Source of the DNA: RGIG4079 sp045576735 | Lineage (GTDB): Bacteria; Bacteroidota; Bacteroidia; Bacteroidales; Muribaculaceae | DNA length: 64,000 bases | Direction of reading: 5' to 3' | NCBI GenBank assembly: GCA_045576735.1 | Contig: JAZNGZ010000083.1 | Location: 51,397-115,396 of the forward strand | Part shown: piece after piece, positions 8,480 to 17,138 of the stretch | How positions within the stretch are numbered: position 1 is the first letter of the stretch | Layout of the letters: each line of letters begins with the position of its first letter | Made by a program: the position numbers and the translations under genes | The notes under the pieces: generated by a model | Database searches by the model: none | Seen by the model: the letters and a program-made list of their open reading frames with translations, nothing else | Told to the model about the DNA's origin: nothing

Positions 8480-9672
8480 TTATATAATTCTTTTAACTGT
8501 TTATAATGAGTGTCAAACGAGAATCGTCCTTGCGATTGCTGAGCAATTTGCTTATAATTATATTTATCTGACTGCATTACTCGAGTGATTGCCTTTTGCA
8601 TATCTTCAACATTGCCCGACTCAAATTTTTCGCCCCATTCGGGTTCTATTAATTCGGGAATACCTCCAATATTCGCCCCCACAATGGGAATACCGGCACA
8701 CAAAGCCTCGATAACACTCAAAGGATTATTTTCGTACCATTCCGAAGGCAACACAAGGCATTTAGCCGACAACAATATTTCGGCAACCTTCTCTGCCGGT
8801 TGATGTCCTAAGAACTCTATATTTTCACATTTACCATACTCCGCGATAAATCCGTCATACAGATGCCCACCGCCTACAAGCTTGAGTTTGTATGGCAAAT
8901 CTTTTGCTGCCTTGAGCAATGTTGCCACACCTTTTTCTTCAGATAGGCGTCCCACATACACATAAAAATCCTCACGAGTATCAGGAATTTCCACGCTCTT
9001 TAATTGGTCAAGCTTTATAGGGTCAACGAAGTTACAAACCACTTTCAATTTATCCTCTTGCAATCCCGCCTTTAGCATCTGACGTTTGATGAACGCACTT
9101 GGACAAACGAAGTAGTCAACATATCGTTGGAGCTTCTTCACATTCCATTTTTTTGCCTCGAAATATGCCAAAACACTTGCCGGCAAACTTTCTTTAAAGC
9201 ACCGCTCTTTTACAACATTAAACTTTGAAGTGAAGCATTTTTCACATATTGAGCCTCGATTGAGACAACTATATGCCGGGCAAGCCAATTTATAATCGTG
9301 TAATGTCCAAACGACTTTGCTGCCAAACTCTTTTGCGAGTTTTACAACCGCCGGTGACAGATATGAATGCACATTGTGAAGATGCACAATGTCGGGTTTA
9401 AATTCTTGTAATGCCTTTTTAAACGACGATTTTATTCCTTGAAAGCCCATTGTTCGCATCGCAAATTTAATTTTATCACCCAATCCTCCTGAGAAATCCA
9501 CTTGAGAAGCAGTGTAAAAATTTGCCAGAGATAAGTTTTGAGGATAGTCCATCGTAAAGACACCTATCTCATAACCACGCTTTTCAAGGTCGTTGGCCAT
9601 ATTAATGGCTACAACCTCGGCACCGCCTCGGGTATAATAGAATTTACTAACAAGTAATATCTTTTTTTCCAT
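8476..9672 (-). CDS. GT4 family glycosyltransferase
   Basis: A 398-residue GT-B glycosyltransferase. The N-terminal domain starts KILLVSKFYYTRGGAEVVA and contains the acceptor-side segment VVWTLHDYKLACPAYSCLN. A four-Cys cluster follows (CLNRGSICEKCF, about residues 143-154) that is often seen in this subgroup and could bind a metal. The C-terminal donor site is VYVGRLSEEKG and PSEWYENNPLSVIEALCAGI. It is cytoplasmic and acts on the growing repeat unit. Translation starts right after a terminator-like hairpin (9678-9702), so its expression, and that of the gene behind it, may be attenuated. Confidence 0.9.
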   Translation of the reverse strand: MEKKILLVSKFYYTRGGAEVVAINMANDLEKRGYEIGVFTMDYPQNLSLANFYTASQVDFSGGLGDKIKFAMRTMGFQGIKSSFKKALQEFKPDIVHLHNVHSYLSPAVVKLAKEFGSKVVWTLHDYKLACPAYSCLNRGSICEKCFTSKFNVVKERCFKESLPASVLAYFEAKKWNVKKLQRYVDYFVCPSAFIKRQMLKAGLQEDKLKVVCNFVDPIKLDQLKSVEIPDTREDFYVYVGRLSEEKGVATLLKAAKDLPYKLKLVGGGHLYDGFIAEYGKCENIEFLGHQPAEKVAEILLSAKCLVLPSEWYENNPLSVIEALCAGIPIVGANIGGIPELIEPEWGEKFESGNVEDMQKAITRVMQSDKYNYKQIAQQSQGRFSFDTHYKQLKELYK

Positions 9673-9702
9673 AAAAAATACGTTTCTTAATAAGAAACGT
9701 AT
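9673..9702 (-). terminator. Terminator-like hairpin inside the polysaccharide operon
   Basis: On the minus strand an 11-bp perfect stem (ATACGTTTCTT / AAGAAACGTAT, loop ATT) is followed by six T and then the ATG of the gene starting at 9672. It has the form of an intrinsic terminator, but it sits in the 54-nt gap between two glycosyltransferase genes of one operon, where it could reduce expression of the last two genes or mask their start site. Confidence 0.65.
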
Positions 9703-9726
9703 ATAATTAACCTTTTATTACATCAA

Positions 9727-10803
9727 TCAACATTTATCTGCCACGAGTTTTTGCATTATTGCGAAAAGCTGATTGTTAACGATATTTGACCACTCGTATT
9801 TTTCCATTGATTTTCGTATTTCGGCAGAGTTGAATCTGCTTCTATCCATTTTATGATATTGTACCAACGCCTCACAAAACGATTCGGCATTATCATCACA
9901 AATCAATCCATTCACCGGTTCAATCAAAATTCTATTTTCATATGTGTTGGTAGCGATGCAATACATTCCCGACAGCACATATTCATATATTTTGGTAGAA
10001 GGCTGACATTCGTAATATGGAGTCATTGGCACATATGCAACCCCAAGATTTGCTTGCATAAAAAATGGTTTCAAATCCTCATAGTTTATACGCCCATGAA
10101 ATACCACCTTCCCTTCAAGTTGATTTTCTTTTATCAAAGATTTAATTTGTTCCTCTTCATGTTGCATGCCAAAGCCCACAATATCATAATGGAAATCAAC
10201 CTCAGGATATTTTTTATTAAATAGGATTAATCCCTCAATTGTTTTGTCAATATCGCGTTGCTTAAGAGTGCCAACATAGAAAAGACGCAAATCATCATAT
10301 TCTTTTTGGTTCTCACAAATCACATCTGCTCCAAGCGGAATTATATCAAAACTACCACTCTTCAACTTCAATTTCTTCGACAATGACTCCGATAAAATCA
10401 TTGTACGGCTAAACTTATTAGCCTCTTTTTTTATCAGCCAATTAAAGAATGAGCGTTTTAATGCGTTTTTATTCACATCACCCGAACGGATATCCATAAT
10501 TGATGGTGTCGTTCCAAAATACTTAGTCAACATCGAGCAACATTTGAAGTAAGAACACAATATCACATCAAATGAATATTCTTGCATTATCTGTTCAAGG
10601 CGCTTGCAAAATTCCAATCGCCATTTCACACTATTTGGCTCATCGACATAAATAGGCGTAACCAAGTCCAATTCCATTTTTTTCAAATGGTAGTCATTAC
10701 ATAGATAAACTATACGATGACCTTGTGCCGATAAATGCTTACAATAATGATAATATCCTGCATTATATCCAAATTGACCTTGATTTATCATCAATATATT
10801 CAT
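9727..10803 (-). CDS. GT4-like glycosyltransferase
   Basis: A 358-residue GT-B protein with no signal peptide. MNILMINQGQFGYNAGYYHY begins the acceptor domain; the C-terminal domain has LRLFYVGTLKQRDID, YDIVGFGMQ and GKVVFHGRINYEDL, and the donor region PSTKIYEYVLSGMYCIAT. It belongs to the glycosyltransferase 1 (GT4) fold family, more divergent than the two downstream genes. It starts 7 nt after the propeller gene stop, indicating tight coupling. Donor sugar unknown. Confidence 0.87.
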   Translation of the reverse strand: MNILMINQGQFGYNAGYYHYCKHLSAQGHRIVYLCNDYHLKKMELDLVTPIYVDEPNSVKWRLEFCKRLEQIMQEYSFDVILCSYFKCCSMLTKYFGTTPSIMDIRSGDVNKNALKRSFFNWLIKKEANKFSRTMILSESLSKKLKLKSGSFDIIPLGADVICENQKEYDDLRLFYVGTLKQRDIDKTIEGLILFNKKYPEVDFHYDIVGFGMQHEEEQIKSLIKENQLEGKVVFHGRINYEDLKPFFMQANLGVAYVPMTPYYECQPSTKIYEYVLSGMYCIATNTYENRILIEPVNGLICDDNAESFCEALVQYHKMDRSRFNSAEIRKSMEKYEWSNIVNNQLFAIMQKLVADKC

Positions 10804-10810
10804 TTCTATC

Positions 10811-12028
10811 CTATTTTAGCAATGATTCCACATTTATTGAATACAATCTGCGCTTGCCATCATGTCCCGATTCGAAATAGACATGAGTACCTTGCATATT
10901 CCATTTTGGGTGCAGGTCAATTCGCCCCGGTCCTTTATATTTCAAAGGTTGATAAAAACGACCAAGACAAATGAGTTTATCGGTTTTTATATTGTAAAGA
11001 TACAATCTCGACATCGCATCATGACCGGGGTAACTATCAGTCACCATCCACTCCCCTTGATTGATTGTTGATGGGTGCCCATCGGTTACAGGGAGTTTTT
11101 TCGACAACAATTTGCGGTTATCGGTTTTATCCTCAAACATCACATATGCATCACCCGTTTCGGGAGTGTGGCAAAATGAGACTATCCGGTTATCATCAAC
11201 CCAATATGAGTGGGAAGTCATCTTGTCGCCATTGAGGATATACATATCAGAGCCATCGGCATTAGCTGTTATCAAACGCATATAACGTCCCTTAGGTCCT
11301 ACCCAACGATGTAGGAACATAAAACGCTTTCCGTCGGGCGAAATATCTATGTGGTTAACCTTATGTCGAGCTCCTTCCATTGTGTCGGCTGGCTTAAGTT
11401 CGATTAATTGTTGCAAAGTGATAATCAATTTCACCTCTTTTGTTGCCACATCAACATGCCATATACCATCGGCATCGTTCATAGGCATCTCAAGATTTTT
11501 ATGGCAAAAATACCCATAATCGGGTCGCATCACCGCCAATCGGTCAAAATTGAGCGATAACGCAAAATCTTCTTGCTTTGAGAGCGCATATACAGGCATG
11601 GGCAATGTGTCAATTTCTTTTTGAGCATCGACATCATAAACCACTCCTTCATATTTATCGGTAGATTGATTATATCGATTATAGTATGCGCGATTAGGGT
11701 TGGTGTAGCCCCATTGCGACATACAACCTTGTTGCAAATTATATGCTTTAGTCTCCCCTATCTCATGTTCACCATTGGCGTCACGATAATAAAGTGCGAT
11801 GCAATCCTTTCCCGTAGGCACACAATAAAGCACTTGCCCTTTATTATTCTCAGGCGATACATTGTAATAACCAAAATACGACATTGGAAAATCTGAGACA
11901 GCGCTCAAATTTAATTCTTGAGACACCACCTCGGTAGGAGTATAAAAACCTTGTTTTATGTATCTTAAATAAATATAACGCGCATAGGCGTAAGGTGGGC
12001 GCAAAATCGCTTTTGCTATTTTTTTCAT
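10811..12028 (-). CDS. Beta-propeller protein resembling oligogalacturonate lyase (PL22-like)
   Basis: A 405-residue protein without a signal peptide. After a basic, aromatic N-terminus (MKKIAKAILRPPYAYARYIY) it shows repeated propeller blades: HIDISPDGKRFMFLHRW, TSHSYWVDDNRIVSF, TDGHPSTINQGEWMVTD and IDLHPKWNMQGTHVYFES. The spaced His residues in SHSYW, DGHPS and DLHPKW recall the metal-binding His set of oligogalacturonate lyases, and the SPDGK/DxDG blades recall TolB. It overlaps the flippase gene by 4 nt (ATGA). In an operon that makes a uronic-type sugar nucleotide, a lyase or glycan-binding role is plausible. That assignment is inference; identity of the family is tentative. Confidence 0.68.
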   Translation of the reverse strand: MKKIAKAILRPPYAYARYIYLRYIKQGFYTPTEVVSQELNLSAVSDFPMSYFGYYNVSPENNKGQVLYCVPTGKDCIALYYRDANGEHEIGETKAYNLQQGCMSQWGYTNPNRAYYNRYNQSTDKYEGVVYDVDAQKEIDTLPMPVYALSKQEDFALSLNFDRLAVMRPDYGYFCHKNLEMPMNDADGIWHVDVATKEVKLIITLQQLIELKPADTMEGARHKVNHIDISPDGKRFMFLHRWVGPKGRYMRLITANADGSDMYILNGDKMTSHSYWVDDNRIVSFCHTPETGDAYVMFEDKTDNRKLLSKKLPVTDGHPSTINQGEWMVTDSYPGHDAMSRLYLYNIKTDKLICLGRFYQPLKYKGPGRIDLHPKWNMQGTHVYFESGHDGKRRLYSINVESLLK

Positions 12029-13482
12029 TTTTTCTTGAGTTTTGATTTTAATTCGACTGCAAGATACTCAAAAATTTCGACTTTGGCAACTTTCATAACA
12101 ACCAAATACACCCCAATGAAACATATTGCTTGAGCCACAAGCAATAACAAGTAATGCATATTTACAAATGAAAGCGAATATGCAGTTGCCGAAGCAATTG
12201 CTGTCACAATCAAATTGGGCAACATATCTCGCAACTGGCTAAATATTCCATACCCGGTATATTTCCCTGTAAAATAGCCATTCAAGAAAAATTCTATAAC
12301 TGAATTTATCGCTAATGCCCACATGATACTAATAGTTCCATAACCCATATAAATGAAAGCCATTATTAATCCTAATCCAAGAACTTTCTTTATTATTTCG
12401 AGATATAATACTATTCCACTCTTACCAACAGCCTTAATGGCATTTATATTGGTGTTATGAATTACCAATAGAAAACCAAAACCGCCACACAACCATTGAA
12501 AATAAGGTACCGATGGAATCCATTGTTCTCCAAAAAGCAATCTAAAGATTGGCTCTGCCATAATCACAAGACACATCATCAATGGGAAGTTCAAAAAAGT
12601 CAAAATTTTCACACTTCGACTCAACCCACGTTTTAGCTGTTCTTTATCATCTTGTAGCTTTGAGAATATTGGGAATGTCACTTGATTAACTATCGTCATT
12701 ATCGATGTCACAGGCACATCTTGCAAATGTTTTGCTTGCGAATAATACCCAACTTCGGCTTTTGAAAAGTATTTGCCAAATATCAATACTAACAAATTGC
12801 GATATGCCTCGCTTAGCAAATTGGCAAGTAATAATTTTGAGCCATAGCGAAACAACGTGTTAAACGATGTTTTGCTAAAAGTGAGAATGGGTCGCCACGA
12901 CGACAAGATCCACAAAAGCGCGCTTTTAACCACACTATTTACCACATATTGCACCACCAAGCTCCATACTCCCATTCCATAAACAGCCGCAACAATAGCG
13001 ATTACCGATGACAACAAAGCGGCTCCCACTTTTACGATGGTAATTTTCTTGAAATCAACCTCTTTCATCAAGAGATTATTCTGCACAGCACCAAAAGCAT
13101 CAATTACCACAACTGCGCCAAGCACTTTTATTAGTTGAGCCAACATCGGCTCGTTATAGAATGAAGCTATCGCATCGGCTCCAAAAAACAATGTGGCATA
13201 ACACACTACCGCCACAGCCAAATTAGTGTAAAAGACGGTAGAGCAATCAACCGTAGTAATTTTTTGTCGCTGAATTAAAGCATTCCCAAGTCCTCCGTCA
13301 ATCAACATTTGAGAAATCATCACAAATGCCATCAAAATACCCACAAGACCGAAATCATCGGGCGTGAGTATCCGTGCCAATACTATATTGGCTGTAAAGA
13401 GAATAAATAATGAGCCAAAGCGCTCACAAAAACTCCAGAATATACCTTTGACGGCCTTTTGCTTTATATCCTCTTGCGACAT
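12025..13482 (-). CDS. Wzx-type flippase (MOP superfamily polysaccharide transporter)
   Basis: A 485-residue polytopic membrane protein with about 12-14 hydrophobic segments. The N-terminus KAVKGIFWSFCERFGS and LARILTPDDFGLVGI is characteristic of the WzxC/PST branch of the MOP exporters. It should flip undecaprenyl-pyrophosphate-linked repeat units across the inner membrane for polymerisation. Typical family length. It is coupled to the propeller gene by an ATGA overlap and follows the dehydrogenase gene by 14 nt. Confidence 0.92.
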   Translation of the reverse strand: MSQEDIKQKAVKGIFWSFCERFGSLFILFTANIVLARILTPDDFGLVGILMAFVMISQMLIDGGLGNALIQRQKITTVDCSTVFYTNLAVAVVCYATLFFGADAIASFYNEPMLAQLIKVLGAVVVIDAFGAVQNNLLMKEVDFKKITIVKVGAALLSSVIAIVAAVYGMGVWSLVVQYVVNSVVKSALLWILSSWRPILTFSKTSFNTLFRYGSKLLLANLLSEAYRNLLVLIFGKYFSKAEVGYYSQAKHLQDVPVTSIMTIVNQVTFPIFSKLQDDKEQLKRGLSRSVKILTFLNFPLMMCLVIMAEPIFRLLFGEQWIPSVPYFQWLCGGFGFLLVIHNTNINAIKAVGKSGIVLYLEIIKKVLGLGLIMAFIYMGYGTISIMWALAINSVIEFFLNGYFTGKYTGYGIFSQLRDMLPNLIVTAIASATAYSLSFVNMHYLLLLVAQAICFIGVYLVVMKVAKVEIFEYLAVELKSKLKKK

Positions 13483-13496
13483 TTCTTTTCTTTCAA

Positions 13497-14765
13497 TTAT
13501 AATTTACCATCAGCATTGCCATCGAGCATCCACTTCACATCGTAAACAACGCTATTCTCTTTCAACAACGATTTCACGTCGAGTGCTTTAAACTCTTTAT
13601 GCGCTACTGCCACGATAGCTGCGTCGTATTTTTCGCCGGCAGGTAATTCATTGTGAATTTCCACGCCATATTCGCGTTGAGCTACTGCTGTATTGGCCCA
13701 TGGGTCATAGACCATTGTATCGATATTGTACTCTTTTAGAGCATTATATATATCTACAACCTTAGTATTGCGCACATCAGGGCAATTTTCTTTGAAAGTG
13801 AAGCCCAACAATGCAATACGACTGCCATTAACTTGGATACCCTTCTTAATCATCAACTTCACCACTTGCGAAGCCACATATTCTCCCATGCTATCATTCA
13901 TGCGACGTCCGGCAAGAATAATTTCGGGATTATATCCATAACGTTGAGCACACATAGCCAAATAATATGGGTCAACACCGATACAGTGACCACCTACCAA
14001 TCCGGGGCGGAAAGGCAAGAAATTCCATTTTGTTCCGGCTGCTTCAAGCACTGCTTGTGTATCAATACCCATGAGATTGAAAATCTTTGCCAACTCGTTT
14101 ACGAAAGCTATATTTATATCACGTTGTGAATTTTCGATAACTTTAGCGGCCTCAGCCACTTTGATTGTAGGGGCAAGATGTGTGCCGGCAGTGATTACCG
14201 ATGAATACACCTCATCGACAATCTTACCAATTTCGGGAGTTGAGCCCGATGTCACCTTTTTAATTTTCTCTACTGTGTGCAATTTATCACCCGGGTTAAT
14301 GCGTTCGGGAGAATAACCGGCATAGAAATCAACATTATATTTCAACCCCGACACACGTTCCACCACAGGGATACATTCATCTTCAGTCACTCCGGGATAT
14401 ACAGTTGATTCATAAACCACGATATCATCTTTAGCGATAACCTTACCCACAGTTTCACTTGCTCCATAAAGAGGAGTCAAATCGGGATTATTGTCACGGT
14501 CCACTGGAGTAGGCACTGCCACCACATAGAAATTGCAGTCGCGAATATCTTCAACATCGGCAGTACATTTAAATCCGTTGGCTATTGCACTTTGCAACAA
14601 ATCATCGGCAACTTCAAGAGTCGCATCATGACCTTGCATCAATGCATCAACTCGAGCTTTATTCATATCAAAGCCCACTGTTGTATATTTAGTAGAGAAT
14701 AGGCGAGCCAATGGCAATCCCACATAACCAAGACCTATTACCGCAATCTTAATTTCTTTATTCAT
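13497..14765 (-). CDS. UDP-N-acetylhexosamine 6-dehydrogenase (TviB/WbpO-like)
   Basis: A 422-residue nucleotide sugar dehydrogenase that oxidises UDP-GlcNAc or UDP-GalNAc to the uronic acid with two NAD. The ATG at 14765 is chosen because it follows the epimerase stop by 10 nt and yields MNKEIKIAVIGLGYVGLPLA directly; an upstream in-frame start would overlap. Domains: NAD-binding Rossmann fold with GLGYVGLPLA, VVAVPTPVD and YESTVYPGVTEDEC; central domain with YSPERINPGD and KVIENSQRDINIAF; catalytic Cys in GGHCIGVDPYYL; and the C-terminal UDP-binding domain with KENCPDVRNTKV. It resembles TviB more than UDP-glucose dehydrogenases. Confidence 0.93.
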   Translation of the reverse strand: MNKEIKIAVIGLGYVGLPLARLFSTKYTTVGFDMNKARVDALMQGHDATLEVADDLLQSAIANGFKCTADVEDIRDCNFYVVAVPTPVDRDNNPDLTPLYGASETVGKVIAKDDIVVYESTVYPGVTEDECIPVVERVSGLKYNVDFYAGYSPERINPGDKLHTVEKIKKVTSGSTPEIGKIVDEVYSSVITAGTHLAPTIKVAEAAKVIENSQRDINIAFVNELAKIFNLMGIDTQAVLEAAGTKWNFLPFRPGLVGGHCIGVDPYYLAMCAQRYGYNPEIILAGRRMNDSMGEYVASQVVKLMIKKGIQVNGSRIALLGFTFKENCPDVRNTKVVDIYNALKEYNIDTMVYDPWANTAVAQREYGVEIHNELPAGEKYDAAIVAVAHKEFKALDVKSLLKENSVVYDVKWMLDGNADGKL

Positions 14766-14775
14766 AACTATCGTT

Positions 14776-15753
14776 TTATTTAAGGTTATTCCAATACCAG
14801 CCACACGCTTCTTTCAATCCTTGTTTCATGCTGAATTTAGGATCATAGCCTAACAAACATTTTGCCTTATCCACACAAGCAAGAGAGTGAGGAATATCTC
14901 CCACTCGATTAGGACCATGTGTAGGTATCACGTTAGCAATTTCGGCATCATATTGCGACAAGTATTCTTTTAAATATTCTACTAATTGATTCAATGTTGT
15001 GCGCTCTCCATAAGCCGTGTTATAGATTTGGTTTACAGCATCGCTGCCTGCTTCGGCTTGAAGAGCGAGGTCATTCATTTGTATCACATTATCGATATAT
15101 GTGAAGTCACGGCTATACTCACCATCACCATTGATATTAGGAGCTTCGTGAGCCATAAATTTCTTCACAAACAAAGGAATTACCGCTGCATAAGCGCCAT
15201 TGGGGTCTTGACGGCGTCCAAACACATTGAAATAGCGCAAGCCTATGAATTCGAGGCCATAAGTACGAGCAAACACATCGGCATATAGTTCATTGACATA
15301 TTTAGTAATTGCATAAGGCGAAAGCGGACGTCCGATAACATCTTCCACCTTTGGCAACGACTCACTATCGCCATAGGTTGACGAACTTGCAGCGAATACA
15401 AATCGTTTCACTCCGGCATCGCGCGATGCGACAAGCATATTCAAAAATCCGCCCACATTCACATCATTTGATGTGATTGGGTCCTTAACCGAACGAGGCA
15501 CTGAACCTAAAGCCGCTTCGTGAAGCACATATTCCATTCCTTCAACAGACTTGCGACAATCTTCAAGATTGCGAATATCCCCTACGATTAATTTAAACGT
15601 ATCGGGATATTGCTCAATAAGTGGCAACAAATTTTCGATATGTCCTGTTGCAAAGTTATCAAGACACACCACATAATCACCTTTAGCCAAAAGGTATTCA
15701 CATAAATTTGAACCAATAAATCCGGCTCCTCCGGTTACTAATATCTTGCGCAT
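14776..15753 (-). CDS. UDP-GlcNAc C4-epimerase-like SDR (TviC/WbpP-like)
   Basis: A 325-residue extended short-chain dehydrogenase. GGAGFIGSNL binds NAD, D-N-F-A-T-G (about residues 32-37) marks the adenosine side, and the catalytic set is Ser in AASSSTYGD and YAITK (Tyr/Lys). VPRSVKDPI and FNVFGRRQDPNGAYAAVIP are typical of the WbpP/TviC subgroup that interconverts UDP-GlcNAc and UDP-GalNAc (or the corresponding uronic acids). It precedes the dehydrogenase by 10 nt, and the pair should supply an N-acetyl-hexosaminuronic acid donor. Cytoplasmic. Confidence 0.92.
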   Translation of the reverse strand: MRKILVTGGAGFIGSNLCEYLLAKGDYVVCLDNFATGHIENLLPLIEQYPDTFKLIVGDIRNLEDCRKSVEGMEYVLHEAALGSVPRSVKDPITSNDVNVGGFLNMLVASRDAGVKRFVFAASSSTYGDSESLPKVEDVIGRPLSPYAITKYVNELYADVFARTYGLEFIGLRYFNVFGRRQDPNGAYAAVIPLFVKKFMAHEAPNINGDGEYSRDFTYIDNVIQMNDLALQAEAGSDAVNQIYNTAYGERTTLNQLVEYLKEYLSQYDAEIANVIPTHGPNRVGDIPHSLACVDKAKCLLGYDPKFSMKQGLKEACGWYWNNLK

Positions 15754-15758
15754 AATTA

Positions 15759-17114
15759 TTATGTTGTTTCAATCGTTTTATTTTCATTTGACTCCCATCG
15801 CAATGCTTGGGAAAAAATATAGAATAGTATAAATGTGGGAATACAATATGCAAAAAAGTCGTTATAACATAAGATTACAAGTACTTGAACAAATATTAAT
15901 GCTATTACTCCCAATTCATGTTTCTTGTCTTTCTGTTTCAAACTAAAAATCCTAAACCACATCCACACAAAAAATAGCAATGAGAATAAGCCTATTTGAA
16001 TATACATTTGATAGATATAAGGAATTGAGCCTCTTAATAGCCACTCATTATCGGTATAGAATTTCGAACGTTCTGTCATTGTCCCCCCTTTGAATTGACC
16101 TACGCCATAACCGGTAATACTATGTCCCGGATATTCGGCATTCAATTCTGGGATAAGAGCTATCTTCGTAAAACGAGGCAAGTCATTTGATCCATCTATT
16201 GCTAAATCCTCTCCATGGTCATATAAATACTCCATCCATTCAACAATATCGTTATCTTCTCCGGCGAAAAGATATTCATTCATATAGTAATCGACCGATG
16301 TGACATCATCCTTATTCCCGGTTACCATTGTATAAAGATTAAACAGTAATACCACCACTGCAATCACAATAGGCGATGATATAATCAATCGCACAAACAT
16401 GCGGCGGTCAACAGGCATCAGCAATATGAAATACATTATAAAGAACACAAAGCTAACCTTTGTTTCATTCAAGAATGTAGGATATAACAATATTACCAAC
16501 CATTTATTCTTAAGCAATGAACCCACATATTCGTTGGGGTCCATTCGTTTTTTCATCAAATAAAACGACACAGCATATATAAGAATCGACACAATTCCCG
16601 AAAAGCCGTTACCCATCGAACCGCCTCCATGGTCATTTGCTCCATACTTAACAAACTGGAACGTGATACATATTGCTTGAACGATTAAAAACACAAATAA
16701 AGCCTTGTCAAATTTCTTGACAAATTCATCTTCATAGTCACTTTCATAAAGAAATCGCAAAATTGGCACCAATGATAATAGATATACAAATTCGCGTAGG
16801 CCATTCATATAAAAACCCACTCCATAACTATTGTGTGAACATGTTATCCAAAAACTCAAAGTGACAAATAATGCCACAAAAATTTTATCCCATTTATTCC
16901 TTAAAACCAGGAATCCCATTAATAAAATTACGACATCTATAACGAAAAACAATGGTGATTCGACCTTCAATAAAAATGGAGCAATTTCTTCGCCTATAAA
17001 ACCAACAGTGGCCCACACCCAAAAGAGTACGAGCAACACAGTCATCACTATTTTTTGTTTACTTAATAGCATTTGTTTTAAAAGCGACATAGAGATAACC
17101 ATTTTAATGGTCAT
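15759..17114 (-). CDS. Wzy-like O-antigen/polysaccharide polymerase
   Basis: A 451-residue membrane protein with about ten hydrophobic helices and a large extracytoplasmic loop (about residues 275-355, containing the YPGHSITGYGVGQFKGG segment). This topology, its length and its place between the tyrosine kinase and sugar-nucleotide genes point to the Wzy polymerase that links repeat units in the periplasm. Primary sequence of this family is poorly conserved, so the assignment rests on context and topology. Alternative in-frame ATG starts lie at 17102 and 17090. Confidence 0.75.
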   Translation of the reverse strand: MTIKMVISMSLLKQMLLSKQKIVMTVLLVLFWVWATVGFIGEEIAPFLLKVESPLFFVIDVVILLMGFLVLRNKWDKIFVALFVTLSFWITCSHNSYGVGFYMNGLREFVYLLSLVPILRFLYESDYEDEFVKKFDKALFVFLIVQAICITFQFVKYGANDHGGGSMGNGFSGIVSILIYAVSFYLMKKRMDPNEYVGSLLKNKWLVILLYPTFLNETKVSFVFFIMYFILLMPVDRRMFVRLIISSPIVIAVVVLLFNLYTMVTGNKDDVTSVDYYMNEYLFAGEDNDIVEWMEYLYDHGEDLAIDGSNDLPRFTKIALIPELNAEYPGHSITGYGVGQFKGGTMTERSKFYTDNEWLLRGSIPYIYQMYIQIGLFSLLFFVWMWFRIFSLKQKDKKHELGVIALIFVQVLVILCYNDFFAYCIPTFILFYIFSQALRWESNENKTIETT

Positions 17115-17138
17115 CCCTATGCTGTATCTAATTATTTA

